Source of the DNA: Streptosporangium oxazolinicum
Lineage (GTDB): Bacteria; Actinomycetota; Actinomycetes; Streptosporangiales; Streptosporangiaceae
Reading direction: 5' to 3'
Length of the DNA stretch: 64,000 nt
Assembly: GCF_039537505.1 (NCBI RefSeq)
Contig: NZ_BAABAQ010000009.1
Location: forward strand, 321,984-385,983
Shown here: positions 1-8,166 of the stretch, piece by piece
How the letters are laid out: each line of letters starts with the position of its first letter
Position numbering within the stretch: the stretch's first letter is position 1
Translations under genes and position numbers: made by a program
The notes under the pieces: model-generated
What the model was told of the DNA's origin: nothing
What the model saw: only the letters and a program-made list of their open reading frames with translations
Databases searched by the model: none

Positions 1-148
1 CGGCCTCCCACCTGTACGGGCACCCCGGCGCCGGGGGAGGACACGACCCCCGATTCCCGAGGTGACGCGCGGTCGACGGGATGATGAATTCTTCGTATGG
101 ACCTCGTTGATCTGCATAGATGTTCTCTGAGGTGTCATATCTGCGGGC

Positions 149-1303
149 ATGGATGCGAACTTCGTGTTGCTCGCCATCGTGGTCGTCACCGCGTTGTCCT
201 TCGACTTCACCAATGGCTTCCACGACACCGCCAACGCCATGGCGACCTCGATCGCCACCGGTGCGCTACGTCCCAAGGTCGCGGTCGCGCTCTCGGCGGT
301 GCTCAACTTCGCCGGGGCGTTCCTGTCGCTGAAGGTCGCGGCCACCATCGCGACCGGCATCGTCGAGACCGGTGCCATCACCTTGACGGTCGTCTTCGCC
401 GGACTGATCGGCGGCCTGGCCTGGAACCTGCTGACCTGGTACTTCGGCATCCCCTCCAGTTCCTCGCACGCGTTGATCGGCGGTGTGGTCGGGGCCACGC
501 TGATCGCGGCGGGCGCCTCGGCCGTCAAGGGCGCGGAGATCGTGTCCAAGGTGCTCGTCCCGGCCGTGCTGGCGCCGCTGGCGGCGATCCTGGTGGCCAC
601 CGTCGGCACCTACCTGGTCTACGTCATCACCAGGAACGTCCCCGAGGGCACCAGGGGCCGCGGGTTCAGGTACGGCCAGATCGGCTCGGCCTCGCTGGTC
701 TCCCTGGCCCACGGCACCAACGACGCGCAGAAGACGATGGGCATCATCACCCTCGCGATGATCGCCGCCGGTGCCATCGGCAAGGACGAGGGAACCCCGG
801 CGTGGGTGATCGTGGCCAGCGCGACCGCCATCGCGCTGGGCACCTACCTGGGCGGCTGGCGGGTGATCCGTACCCTCGGCAAGGGCCTGACCGAGATCGA
901 GACCCCGCAGGGGTTCGCGGCGGAGGGCTCCTCGGCGGCCGTCATCTTCGCCTCCTCCCACTTCGGCTTCCCGCTGTCGACCACGCACGTGTGCACGGGC
1001 TCGGTGATCGGCTCCGGCATCGGCAAGCACCTGTCGGAGGTCCGCTGGAGCCTCGCGGCCAGGATGGGGGCCGCGTGGCTGATCACCCTCCCGGCCGCCG
1101 CCGCGGTCGGCGCGCTGGCCTGGGCGGGCGCCACCGTGATCGGCGGCGCGCTGGGCGTCGCCGTCGTCTTCGGCGTCGCCCTGATCCTGTCGGGGGCGCT
1201 GTACCTGGCCTCGCGGCGCCAGCCGGTCAACGCCGGGAACGTCAACGACGAATGGGCCGGCCGCCTCGCCCCGGCCGCGAAGATGAGGGAGCACGCCGCA
1301 TGA
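149..1303 (+). CDS. pit: Inorganic phosphate transporter, PiT family
   Basis: Low-affinity phosphate permease of the plasma membrane (PiT/PHO-4 family), 384 aa, close to the usual bacterial length. The N-terminus has the family signature with the run DFTNGFHDTANAMA, and the second half carries the inverted-duplicate counterpart around AHGTNDAQKTMGI. There are about ten hydrophobic segments. The ATG at 149 begins MDANFVLLAIVV, typical of the family; no strong Shine-Dalgarno is visible close to it. The stop codon overlaps the start of the next small membrane-protein gene (ATGA), so the two are probably co-translated. The usual DUF47 partner is not visible and may lie left of the window. Confidence 0.93.
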   Translation: MDANFVLLAIVVVTALSFDFTNGFHDTANAMATSIATGALRPKVAVALSAVLNFAGAFLSLKVAATIATGIVETGAITLTVVFAGLIGGLAWNLLTWYFGIPSSSSHALIGGVVGATLIAAGASAVKGAEIVSKVLVPAVLAPLAAILVATVGTYLVYVITRNVPEGTRGRGFRYGQIGSASLVSLAHGTNDAQKTMGIITLAMIAAGAIGKDEGTPAWVIVASATAIALGTYLGGWRVIRTLGKGLTEIETPQGFAAEGSSAAVIFASSHFGFPLSTTHVCTGSVIGSGIGKHLSEVRWSLAARMGAAWLITLPAAAAVGALAWAGATVIGGALGVAVVFGVALILSGALYLASRRQPVNAGNVNDEWAGRLAPAAKMREHAA

Positions 1304-1503
1304 ACGAGTATCTCGACCTGGACGCGCTGTGGAAGGTCCTGCTCGCCTCGCTGCTGGCGGGCGCCGGACTGGTCGCCGTCTTCTCCCTCGCCCTGGTCGG
1401 CCTGTCCAGCGGGCGGACGGCGGGCCGCGCGGGAGCCGGGCTCTGCTTCCTGGTCGTGGCCGCCGGCATCGTCCTCGGCCTGTACGTCATGCTCGCGAAG
1501 TAG
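1300..1503 (+). CDS. Small membrane protein co-translated with pit
   Basis: 67-residue protein starting at an ATG that overlaps the pit stop codon by four bases (ATGA). It has two hydrophobic segments, roughly residues 11-31 and 45-65, joined by a short Arg/Gly loop. No domain is recognised. Small two-TM proteins directly after PiT genes are common in actinomycetes, so a role in assembly or stability of the phosphate permease is a reasonable guess only. The coding call rests on translational coupling and the clean two-helix pattern. Confidence 0.72.
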   Translation: MNEYLDLDALWKVLLASLLAGAGLVAVFSLALVGLSSGRTAGRAGAGLCFLVVAAGIVLGLYVMLAK

Positions 1504-1649
1504 CCGTACGCCATGTCATCGTGTCGTTGTTCTGCCGTGAAGAGACGAAACGAGCGCGCCGGGCGGGCCCTGTGGCCCGCCCGGCGCGGACACGGTCTCA
1601 GCCGGTCACGATCCCAGCCGTCCGGGGCGGTTCAGCCGGTTCGACCGGT

Positions 1650-3581
1650 TCAGCCGGTCACGAGGTCGAACTGCTCCCACGGGCCGATCGCGTCGCGGTT
1701 GGCGACGAGCGGCTGCGCCCCGGCACCCTCGGCGCACACGTACTTGCCGTTGACCTGGGCCCGGAGGCTGACCGACCCGTTGGGGTTGGTGATCAGCTGG
1801 AAGGTCTCCCACGCCCCGGCCGAGGGACGGTTGGCGATGAGCGGCTGCGCCCCGGCGCCCTCGGCGCACACGAACTGGTTGTTGAGCCTCGCGCGCAACC
1901 CCACGTTGCCGTTGCCCAGGTCGACGCGCTCGAACTGCTGCGCGGTCCCGACGGACGTCCCGTTCGCGATCAGCGGCGAGCCGTTGGCGGCGCTGACATA
2001 GCGGCTGTTGGCCCTGGAGCGCAGGGAGACCACCGCGGCCGACGACGCCGACGTGGTCACGCTCACGGCGTTCGACGCGCCGGAGGTGTTGCCGGCCGCG
2101 TCGCGCGCGACGACGGTGAAGCTGTACGCCGTGGCCGGGGTCAGGCCGGTCACGGTGTACGGCGAGTTCGGGACGGTGGCCACGACCGTGCCGCCTCGGC
2201 GCACCTGGTAGCCGGCCACCCCCACGTTGTCGGTGGAGGCCGACCAGGAGAGCGTCACGGTGGTGGCCGTCTTCGCCGTCACGGCGAGGTTGCCCGGCAC
2301 GGTCGGCGCCTGCCCGTCACCCCCGCCCCCGACCTTGGGTGGGGTGGGGCGGGTGGCGGTGAGGGCGATCTGGCCCTTGAGCATCCTGCCGCCGTCGCCG
2401 GTCAGGCGCAGGTAGTAGTCGGCCGAGCAGGCGGTGCCGTCCTCGTCCAGGGCGAGCATCCCGGAGTTGGCCGGGACGTCGGCGAGGGTCTCGGCGGTCT
2501 TGGCGATCTGGTTGCCCTCGTTGTACTCGTCGAACATGGAGATGTAGATGCCCTGGGCGCCGAGGCGGACCATGTTGTAGAACTGGCGCCACATGAAGTC
2601 GCCGTGGCGGCGCTGGCGGCTGGTGACGTCGCCGGGCAGCACGCAGGGCTGGTAGTCGATGCCGTGGGCGTCGCAGTCGGCCTGGTCGGGCAGGTTGACG
2701 TTGGTGTAGAAGTGGTCGACGTCGGCGAGGGTGCCGATGCGGCCCACCATCCAGGGCGAGATCATGTTGAAGGCGTGGTAGACCTCCAGGAAACCGGGCC
2801 GGGAGTCCTCGACGCCGCGGCGCCAGTGGGTGGGCACCCCGCCCATCACGTAGCAGCCCTGGGCCTTGAACCAGTTGACGACCTCCAGGCAGGGGCCGGG
2901 GGCCCAGGGGCGTTTGGGGTCGTTGAAGCCGAAGCCCCAGATGCCGACGACGGGCTTGCCGTTCTGCATGGCGTAGGCCGATGAGGCGGTGTGGGCCTTC
3001 ATCTTGTTCAGCCAGTCGGTTTTGATCTCCGGCTGCATGTTCGTCCAGTCGGTGACGTCGTACATGATGTAGTACTTGCGGCCGTTGGCCTCGGCGGCGG
3101 CGCGGACCTTGGTGGCCATGGCGTCGCGGGTGGGGCCCTCGCCGCCCATCGGGTTGAAGCGCTGCAGGGCGGCGGTGTCGATGTTGTTCTCCCGCATCCA
3201 GCGGAAGTGGGTGTCGACGGTCTGCTGGTCGTAGGAGGAGAACAGGGTGGCGGGGCGGCCGTTGTTGAGATTGGCGTACGCGGTGGGGTAGGTGTTGGTG
3301 TATTCGCGCATGTCGGGCCAGGCGACGATGGTGTTGTTGGAGGGCGAGGGGCTTTGGCCCATGTTGGCGCTCCAGTGCCACCAGCCGTTGATGGGGGCGT
3401 TGTCGCCCTTGCAGGCGAACCAGCCCTGGTAGCCGACGGTGATCTTCCCGACCACGTCCCCGATCGGGCTGTCGGCGTGGGCCGCGCTGCCCAGCGCGGA
3501 CAGTAGCTGCGACGACGACACCGCGGCGAGAGCGGACCCGGGCACCACGGAGGTCATGAACCTCCGACGCGAGACGGCCAC
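1650..3581 (-). CDS. Secreted GH71/GH99-like glycoside hydrolase with FN3 and fascin-like C-terminus
   Basis: Probable exported polysaccharide-degrading enzyme of 643 aa. GTG at 3581 is chosen because GAAGGAG lies five bases upstream and the protein then begins with a twin-arginine-like signal (SRRRF followed by a hydrophobic stretch). The catalytic part, about residues 45-410, starts VGYQGWFACKGD and has the Trp-rich, TIM-barrel-like character of GH71/GH99-type proteins annotated as xylosidase/arabinosidase-like. A fibronectin type III domain follows (about 425-510), then a beta-trefoil-like region (about 515-640) with near-identical repeats around CAEGAGAQPL(I/V)ANR, as in fascin-like carbohydrate-binding modules. 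The exact substrate cannot be read from sequence. It stands alone, convergent with the pit pair. Confidence 0.8.
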   Translation of the reverse strand: MAVSRRRFMTSVVPGSALAAVSSSQLLSALGSAAHADSPIGDVVGKITVGYQGWFACKGDNAPINGWWHWSANMGQSPSPSNNTIVAWPDMREYTNTYPTAYANLNNGRPATLFSSYDQQTVDTHFRWMRENNIDTAALQRFNPMGGEGPTRDAMATKVRAAAEANGRKYYIMYDVTDWTNMQPEIKTDWLNKMKAHTASSAYAMQNGKPVVGIWGFGFNDPKRPWAPGPCLEVVNWFKAQGCYVMGGVPTHWRRGVEDSRPGFLEVYHAFNMISPWMVGRIGTLADVDHFYTNVNLPDQADCDAHGIDYQPCVLPGDVTSRQRRHGDFMWRQFYNMVRLGAQGIYISMFDEYNEGNQIAKTAETLADVPANSGMLALDEDGTACSADYYLRLTGDGGRMLKGQIALTATRPTPPKVGGGGDGQAPTVPGNLAVTAKTATTVTLSWSASTDNVGVAGYQVRRGGTVVATVPNSPYTVTGLTPATAYSFTVVARDAAGNTSGASNAVSVTTSASSAAVVSLRSRANSRYVSAANGSPLIANGTSVGTAQQFERVDLGNGNVGLRARLNNQFVCAEGAGAQPLIANRPSAGAWETFQLITNPNGSVSLRAQVNGKYVCAEGAGAQPLVANRDAIGPWEQFDLVTG

Positions 3582-4117
3582 GTGAACTCCTTCGGGTAGT
3601 TGCGGAACTGTTCGTGCGTGCGCGTCCGCCGAAAGATGGAGCCACCGGAGCCCGGTACGTCGATCGGCGGTCGTCGCCATCGGGATCGGAGCCGGGCCTG
3701 GCCCGCCGACGATGAGCGATCACCGCGTCACGAGGAGGAGCTCGGTGGCCCTTTCCGGGCTGGTTCTCGTCCGGGGGAACGCCACCAGGAGACGCGAAGC
3801 GGTATATGTCATCGCCGAGTAACATCGGACCGCTTGCGGTCATCCTGACAGGATCTGACACCTAAACGCAACACTTAAGAGATGTGCCGAAAAAAAAGCG
3901 GTAACCTCTTCGGGAAAACACCCAGTTCAGCGGTTGAAATGGATCGGTCCACGTCAACAGGGTGTCATTTGTCGTCAGCATGATGATTCCGAATCATCGG
4001 ATCTATCCTCACCGGCAGGGGAGTCTGACGACCGGACGCCACGATGATGGCCACCGGTGTCGCCCACCCGCCGAGGGGGAATCCTCCCGTGAGGGGACCT
4101 CGTGGCGCGATCTCCCC

Positions 4118-4169
4118 GGGAAACGCACGGTTCACCTGGGAAACGTGCGGTTCACCCGGGAAACGCACG
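4118..4169. repeat. 2.6 copies of a 20-bp tandem direct repeat
   Basis: Copies at 4118-4137 (GGGAAACGCACGGTTCACCT) and 4138-4157 (GGGAAACGTGCGGTTCACCC) are followed by a partial copy, GGGAAACGCACG, at 4158-4169. The spacing of two helical turns places successive copies on the same DNA face, as expected for iterated regulator binding sites. It lies about 75 bp upstream of the iron boxes of the efe operon. Confidence 0.7.
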
Positions 4170-4244
4170 AGCAGCCCGCCCGTCGTGATCATCGTCCCTG
4201 CTCAGAGCCGTACCCCCTGTAGGGGTTCGTCCTCTTGCGGAGAG

Positions 4245-4283
4245 TAAGGTTGCCCTGCCCTAATTTAGGTAAGGCTTCCCATC
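4245..4283 (+). promoter_or_regulatory. Two abutting DtxR/IdeR-type iron boxes upstream of efeU
   Basis: TAAGGTTGCCCTGCCCTAA (4245-4263) and TTAGGTAAGGCTTCCCATC (4265-4283) each match most positions of the DtxR/IdeR consensus TTAGGTTAGGCTAACCTAA. One base separates them and the second ends 12 bases before the efeU start. Tandem boxes at the promoter fit iron-dependent repression of a ferrous iron uptake operon. The assignment is by consensus matching only. Confidence 0.72.
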
Positions 4284-4295
4284 TATGGAGTGACG

Positions 4296-5183
4296 GTGTT
4301 CGCCAGCTACCTCATCGGATTGCGCGAAGGTCTGGAGGCCACGCTCGTCGTCTCCGTGCTCGTCGCGCTCCTCGTCAAGAGCGACCGGCGCGACCGGCTG
4401 CCCCTCGTGTGGGCCGGGGTCGGCGCCGCCCTCGCCCTGTCGGTCGCGTTCGGCGCGCTGCTCACCTTCACCGTCGCGCACCTGGAGTATCAGCGGCAGG
4501 AGCTGTTCGAGGCGATCACCTCGCTGCTCGCCGCCGCGTTCGTCACCTGGATGATCTTCTGGATGCGGCGCGCCTCCCGTACCCTCTCCGGCGAGTTGCG
4601 CGCCAGGCTGACCCAGGCCCTGGAGGTCGGCGCGACCGCGGTGGTCGTGATGGCCTTCCTCGCCGTGGCGCGCGAGGGCCTGGAGACCGCGCTGCTGTTC
4701 TTCGCCTCCGTGCAGGGGGCCACCACCACCGCCGTCCCGCTGATCGGGATCAGCCTGGGCCTGCTCACCGCGGTCGCGCTGGGCTGGGCCATCTACCGCA
4801 GCGCGATGCGGATCAACCTGACCACGTTCTTCACCTGGACGGGCCTGCTGCTGATCCTGGTCGCCGCCGGCATCCTCAAGTACGGCGTGCACGACCTTCA
4901 GGAGGCCGGTGTCCTGCCGGGCCTGTCCACCTACGCCTTCGACATCAGCGGCGTGCTGCCCGCCGACTCCTGGTACGGCGCCCTGCTGTCCGGGATGTTC
5001 AACATCACCCCGCAGCCGAGCGTGCTGGAGACGGTGGCGTGGGTCCTCTACGCGGTGCCGACGCTCATCCTCTTCCTGAGGCCGCGACGCGGTCGCCCGG
5101 CCCCCTCGTCCACCGTCCCCTCAGCGCCCCAGACGTCCCCGAGTTCCCAGTCTTCCCCGACCGACCCGCGGCCCGCGGGCTGA
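4296..5183 (+). CDS. efeU: Ferrous iron permease EfeU
   Basis: Membrane permease of the EfeUOB iron uptake system (OFeT/FTR1 family), 295 aa with about seven hydrophobic segments. Two REGLE motifs are visible, LREGLEA near residue 8 and AREGLET near residue 125; these glutamates carry iron in FTR1-type permeases. The GTG at 4296 is preferred over the GTG at 4290 because GGAG then sits five bases upstream and the protein begins MFASYLIGLREGLE, as in homologues. It is first in an efeU-efeO-efeB operon controlled by two iron boxes. Confidence 0.93.
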   Translation: MFASYLIGLREGLEATLVVSVLVALLVKSDRRDRLPLVWAGVGAALALSVAFGALLTFTVAHLEYQRQELFEAITSLLAAAFVTWMIFWMRRASRTLSGELRARLTQALEVGATAVVVMAFLAVAREGLETALLFFASVQGATTTAVPLIGISLGLLTAVALGWAIYRSAMRINLTTFFTWTGLLLILVAAGILKYGVHDLQEAGVLPGLSTYAFDISGVLPADSWYGALLSGMFNITPQPSVLETVAWVLYAVPTLILFLRPRRGRPAPSSTVPSAPQTSPSSQSSPTDPRPAG

Positions 5184-5204
5184 AACCGTTTGAACAGGAC
5201 GACC

Positions 5205-6359
5205 ATGCGTACTTCCCTTGCCATCGCCGCGGGCGCTCTCGCGCTCGCCGGTCTCGCCGCCTGCTCCTCCGAGCCCACCGCGCCCACCGCGGGCACCGGC
5301 GCCGGAGCGTCCGCCGCCCCGGCCCAGGGCGGTCCCGTCGCGGTGGCCGCCACCGACACCGAGTGCAAGGTCGCCGTCACCGAGGTGCCCGCGGGCACCT
5401 CGACGTTCTCCATCACCAACGGCGGCAGCAAGGTGACCGAGTTCTACGTCTACGCCGCCGGTGACCGGGTCATGGGCGAGGTGGAGAACATCGTGCCCGG
5501 CCTGACCCGCGAGGTGATCGTGGAGCTGCCGGCCGGTAGCTACCAGACCGCCTGCAAGCCCGGCATGATCGGCAAGGGCGTCCGCGGACCGCTCAAGGTC
5601 ACCGGCGAGCACAAGCCGCTCAGCGACGACGCCCAGCTCGCCGCGGCGACCGCCGGATACAAGCGCTACATCAAGAGTCAGAGTGACACGCTGCTGACCA
5701 AGACGCAGGAGTTCGTCGACGCGGTCAAGGCCGAGGACATCGACAGGGCCAAGGAGCTCTTCCCCGTCTCCCGCACCTACTGGGAGCGGATCGAGCCGGT
5801 CGCGGAGATCTTCGGCGACCTCGACCCGGCCATCGACGCCCGCGAGAACGACGTGGCCGAGGGCGAGGAGTGGACCGGCTTCCACAAGATCGAGAAGGAC
5901 CTCTGGGTCACCAAGGACGTCGGTGAGGACGGGCCGGTCGCCGACAAGCTGATGGCCGACATCAAGACCATCGTGGAACAGTCCAACGCGGCCGAGCTGT
6001 CGCCTGTGCTGCTCGCCAACGGGGCCAAGGGCCTGCTCGACGAGGTCGCCTCCGGAAAGATCACCGGTGAGGAGGACCGCTACTCGCACACCGACCTGTG
6101 GGACTTCGACGCCAACCTCCAGGGCTCCAAGGCCGCGGTCCAGGCGCTCCGTCCCGTCCTGGAGGAGCGCGCCCCCGAGCTGGTGAAGACACTGGACGAG
6201 AAGTTCGCCGGAGCCGAGGCCGCGCTCGGCGCCCACCGGAAGGGCGACGGCTGGAAGCTGCACACCGAGCTGTCCAAGGACGACCTCAAGAAGCTGTCGG
6301 ACGCGATCAACGCGCTCGCCGAGCCGATCAGCAAGATCGCCGCAGTGGTGGCCAAGTAG
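5205..6359 (+). CDS. efeO: Iron uptake lipoprotein EfeO (cupredoxin plus M75 domain)
   Basis: Extracytoplasmic component of EfeUOB, 384 aa. The ATG at 5205 gives a signal peptide ending in a lipobox, LAGLAAC, so it is probably a membrane-anchored lipoprotein. The N-terminal part (about 40-130) is the EfeO cupredoxin-like domain with TNGGSKVTEFYVY. The remainder is the M75 peptidase-like helical domain with an HxxE motif (HKIE within GFHKIEKDLW) proposed to bind metal. It starts 21 bases after efeU and is followed by efeB. Confidence 0.93.
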   Translation: MRTSLAIAAGALALAGLAACSSEPTAPTAGTGAGASAAPAQGGPVAVAATDTECKVAVTEVPAGTSTFSITNGGSKVTEFYVYAAGDRVMGEVENIVPGLTREVIVELPAGSYQTACKPGMIGKGVRGPLKVTGEHKPLSDDAQLAAATAGYKRYIKSQSDTLLTKTQEFVDAVKAEDIDRAKELFPVSRTYWERIEPVAEIFGDLDPAIDARENDVAEGEEWTGFHKIEKDLWVTKDVGEDGPVADKLMADIKTIVEQSNAAELSPVLLANGAKGLLDEVASGKITGEEDRYSHTDLWDFDANLQGSKAAVQALRPVLEERAPELVKTLDEKFAGAEAALGAHRKGDGWKLHTELSKDDLKKLSDAINALAEPISKIAAVVAK

Positions 6360-6394
6360 CGGGGGCCCGGCCGTAGCCGTAGGGGAGAGGTGCG

Positions 6395-7648
6395 ATGAGC
6401 GAGCGGATCAGCCGCAGGAAGCTGTTCGGGATGGGCGCCGCGGGCGTGGCGGTCGCCGGCGCGGGCGCCATCGCGGTGCGCGGGGCGGGCGGCGAGCCCG
6501 CACCCGCCCGTGCCGCCTCCACCTCCGATCCCGTCCCCTTCTACGGCGAGCACCAGGCGGGCATCGTCACCCCGGCGCAGGACCGGCTGCACTTCGTCTC
6601 CTTCGACGTGACGACGGACAAGAAGGCGGAGCTCGCCGAGCTGCTGCAGGAGTGGACCGCCGCCGCGGCCCGGATGACGCAGGGGCAGGAGGCCGGCGCG
6701 TTCGGCGCGGTCGGCGGTGAGCCCGAGGCGCCGCCCGACGACACCGGCGAGGCCCTCGGCCTGCCCGCCTCCGGACTGACGCTGACCGTCGGCTTCGGCG
6801 GTTCGCTGTTCGACGACCGGTTCGGGCTCGCCTCCCGCAGGCCGGCCGCGCTCGCCGACCTGCCGCACCTGCCCGGTGACGCGCTGCTGCCGGAGATCTC
6901 CGGCGGTGACCTGTGCGTGCAGGCGTGCGCGCACGACCCGCAGGTGGCGGTGCACGCCATCCGCAACCTGGCGCGCATCGGCTTCGGCCGGGTCTCGGTG
7001 CGCTGGTCCCAGCTCGGCTTCGGCCGTACGTCCTCGACGTCGCGCGCGCAGGCGACGCCGCGCAACCTGATGGGTTTCAAGGACGGCACCGCCAACCTCA
7101 AGCTGGAGGACGTGGCACTGCTGAGGGAGCAGCTCTGGGTGGGGCCGGACGACGGCTCCGGCTGGATGACCGGGGGCAGCTACCTGGTGACCCGCAAGAT
7201 CCGGATGCTGGTCGAGACGTGGGACCGGGCGCCGCTCGCCGAGCAGGAGCAGATCTTCGGCCGGGACAAGGGGGAGGGGGCACCGCTGGGGGGAAAGGCC
7301 GAGTTCGACGTGATCGACTTCGACGCCAAGGGCCCCGACGGCGAGGCCCTGATCAAGGACGACGCGCACGTACGGCTGGCGCACCCCTCCCACAACGGCG
7401 GCGCGCGCCTGCTGCGCCGGGGCTACAACTACGTGGACGGCTCCGACGGGCTGGGCCGCCTGGACGCCGGGCTGTTCTTCATCGCCTACCAGCGCGACCC
7501 CCACCGGCAGTTCGTCGCCGTGCAGAGGTCCCTGGCCGGGAAGGACTCCCTCAACGAGTACATCAAGCACGTCTCCAGCGGCCTGTTCGCCTGCCCGCCG
7601 GGCGTGCGCGACGCGGGCGACTACTGGGGCCGCGCCCTTTTCTCCTGA
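6395..7648 (+). CDS. efeB: Tat-exported DyP-type heme peroxidase EfeB
   Basis: Dye-decolourising peroxidase of the EfeUOB system, 417 aa, thought to oxidise ferrous iron or handle heme outside the membrane. It starts with a Tat signal (RISRRKLFGMG) followed by a hydrophobic segment. The DyP distal motif GFKDGT is present near residue 228, and the C-terminal half has the His-containing RLAHPSHNGG region expected for the proximal heme ligand. AGGGGAGAGG lies just before the ATG. Its 3' end overlaps by 28 bases the end of the convergent membrane-protein gene at 7621. Confidence 0.93.
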   Translation: MSERISRRKLFGMGAAGVAVAGAGAIAVRGAGGEPAPARAASTSDPVPFYGEHQAGIVTPAQDRLHFVSFDVTTDKKAELAELLQEWTAAAARMTQGQEAGAFGAVGGEPEAPPDDTGEALGLPASGLTLTVGFGGSLFDDRFGLASRRPAALADLPHLPGDALLPEISGGDLCVQACAHDPQVAVHAIRNLARIGFGRVSVRWSQLGFGRTSSTSRAQATPRNLMGFKDGTANLKLEDVALLREQLWVGPDDGSGWMTGGSYLVTRKIRMLVETWDRAPLAEQEQIFGRDKGEGAPLGGKAEFDVIDFDAKGPDGEALIKDDAHVRLAHPSHNGGARLLRRGYNYVDGSDGLGRLDAGLFFIAYQRDPHRQFVAVQRSLAGKDSLNEYIKHVSSGLFACPPGVRDAGDYWGRALFS

Positions 7649-8166
7649 TCTCTCCCGGCCCGGTGCCGCAGCTTTCTCCCGGTCCGGTGCCGCAGCGCGT
7701 ACAGGAGGCCCGAGGCGGCGAAGAACAGGAGGGTGATCAGCAGCCATCGTCCGAGGTAGGGGGCGGTGCTCAGCCCCGTCGCCTCCCGGTAGTTGTGCTC
7801 CGAGGCGCGCAGGACGAGAGGAAACCAGACGAGCAGCAGCAGGCCGGACAGCCCGGCCGGCACGCGCACGTAGTTGACCGGTGGCGGCCACCGGCCGGTG
7901 GGCGATGCCCGGGGTGGCGGCGCCGGGGGGCGCGACCGTGACTGGACGGTGGTGTCGGCGAAGGAGTAGAGCGGGAACAGCACCAGGTCGTGGATGATCA
8001 CGGCGCCGACGAACCACAGCAGGAATCCCACCCAGATCCCGGCGGAGATCACCCGGGTGGCGACGTAGCCGGCCACCGCCAGGCAGACGGCCAGTGTGAG
8101 CAGGTGTCCCGGCCCGGCGCCGTACGTGGTCGTCCACCGGTACGGCACACCCCTGCGGCGGGTCAC
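7621..8166 (-). CDS. Small polytopic membrane protein coupled to the molybdopterin oxidoreductase
   Basis: 181-aa membrane protein with about four hydrophobic segments and no family I can name. The GTG at 8166 overlaps the stop of the upstream oxidoreductase gene (GTGA), so the two are translationally coupled and the protein is probably a partner or electron-transfer membrane subunit of that enzyme. The basic C-terminus holds an eight-residue tandem repeat, LRHR(T/A)GR followed by K or D. The gene end overlaps the 3' end of efeB on the other strand. Confidence 0.72.
   Translation of the reverse strand: MTRRRGVPYRWTTTYGAGPGHLLTLAVCLAVAGYVATRVISAGIWVGFLLWFVGAVIIHDLVLFPLYSFADTTVQSRSRPPAPPPRASPTGRWPPPVNYVRVPAGLSGLLLLVWFPLVLRASEHNYREATGLSTAPYLGRWLLITLLFFAASGLLYALRHRTGRKLRHRAGRDQEKRARPQ
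7651..7696. repeat. Two copies of a 22-bp repeat, 24-bp period, inside a coding 3' end
   Basis: TCTCCCGG(C/T)CCGGTGCCGCAGC occurs at 7651-7672 and again at 7675-7696. Read on the minus strand it encodes the tandem RHR(T/A)GR motif at the C-terminus of the membrane protein. The efeB stop codon lies just left of it, so the repeat is also in the efeB 3' flank. Confidence 0.75.

Larger units (their letters stand above)
3582..4295. other. 714-bp intergenic region between divergent glycoside hydrolase and efe operon
   Basis: No convincing gene is visible. The left part is the upstream region of the glycoside hydrolase gene, with the GAAGGAG ribosome site at its edge and AT-rich runs near 3888-3960. 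The right part holds a short 20-bp tandem repeat (4118-4169) and two iron-box-like sequences (4245-4283) just before efeU. Confidence 0.6.

Noticed and set aside
97..1299. Long frame overlapping the phosphate transporter
   Set aside because: Only its last 67 codons (1300-1503) look like a protein; the rest is an Arg/His-rich shadow of pit.
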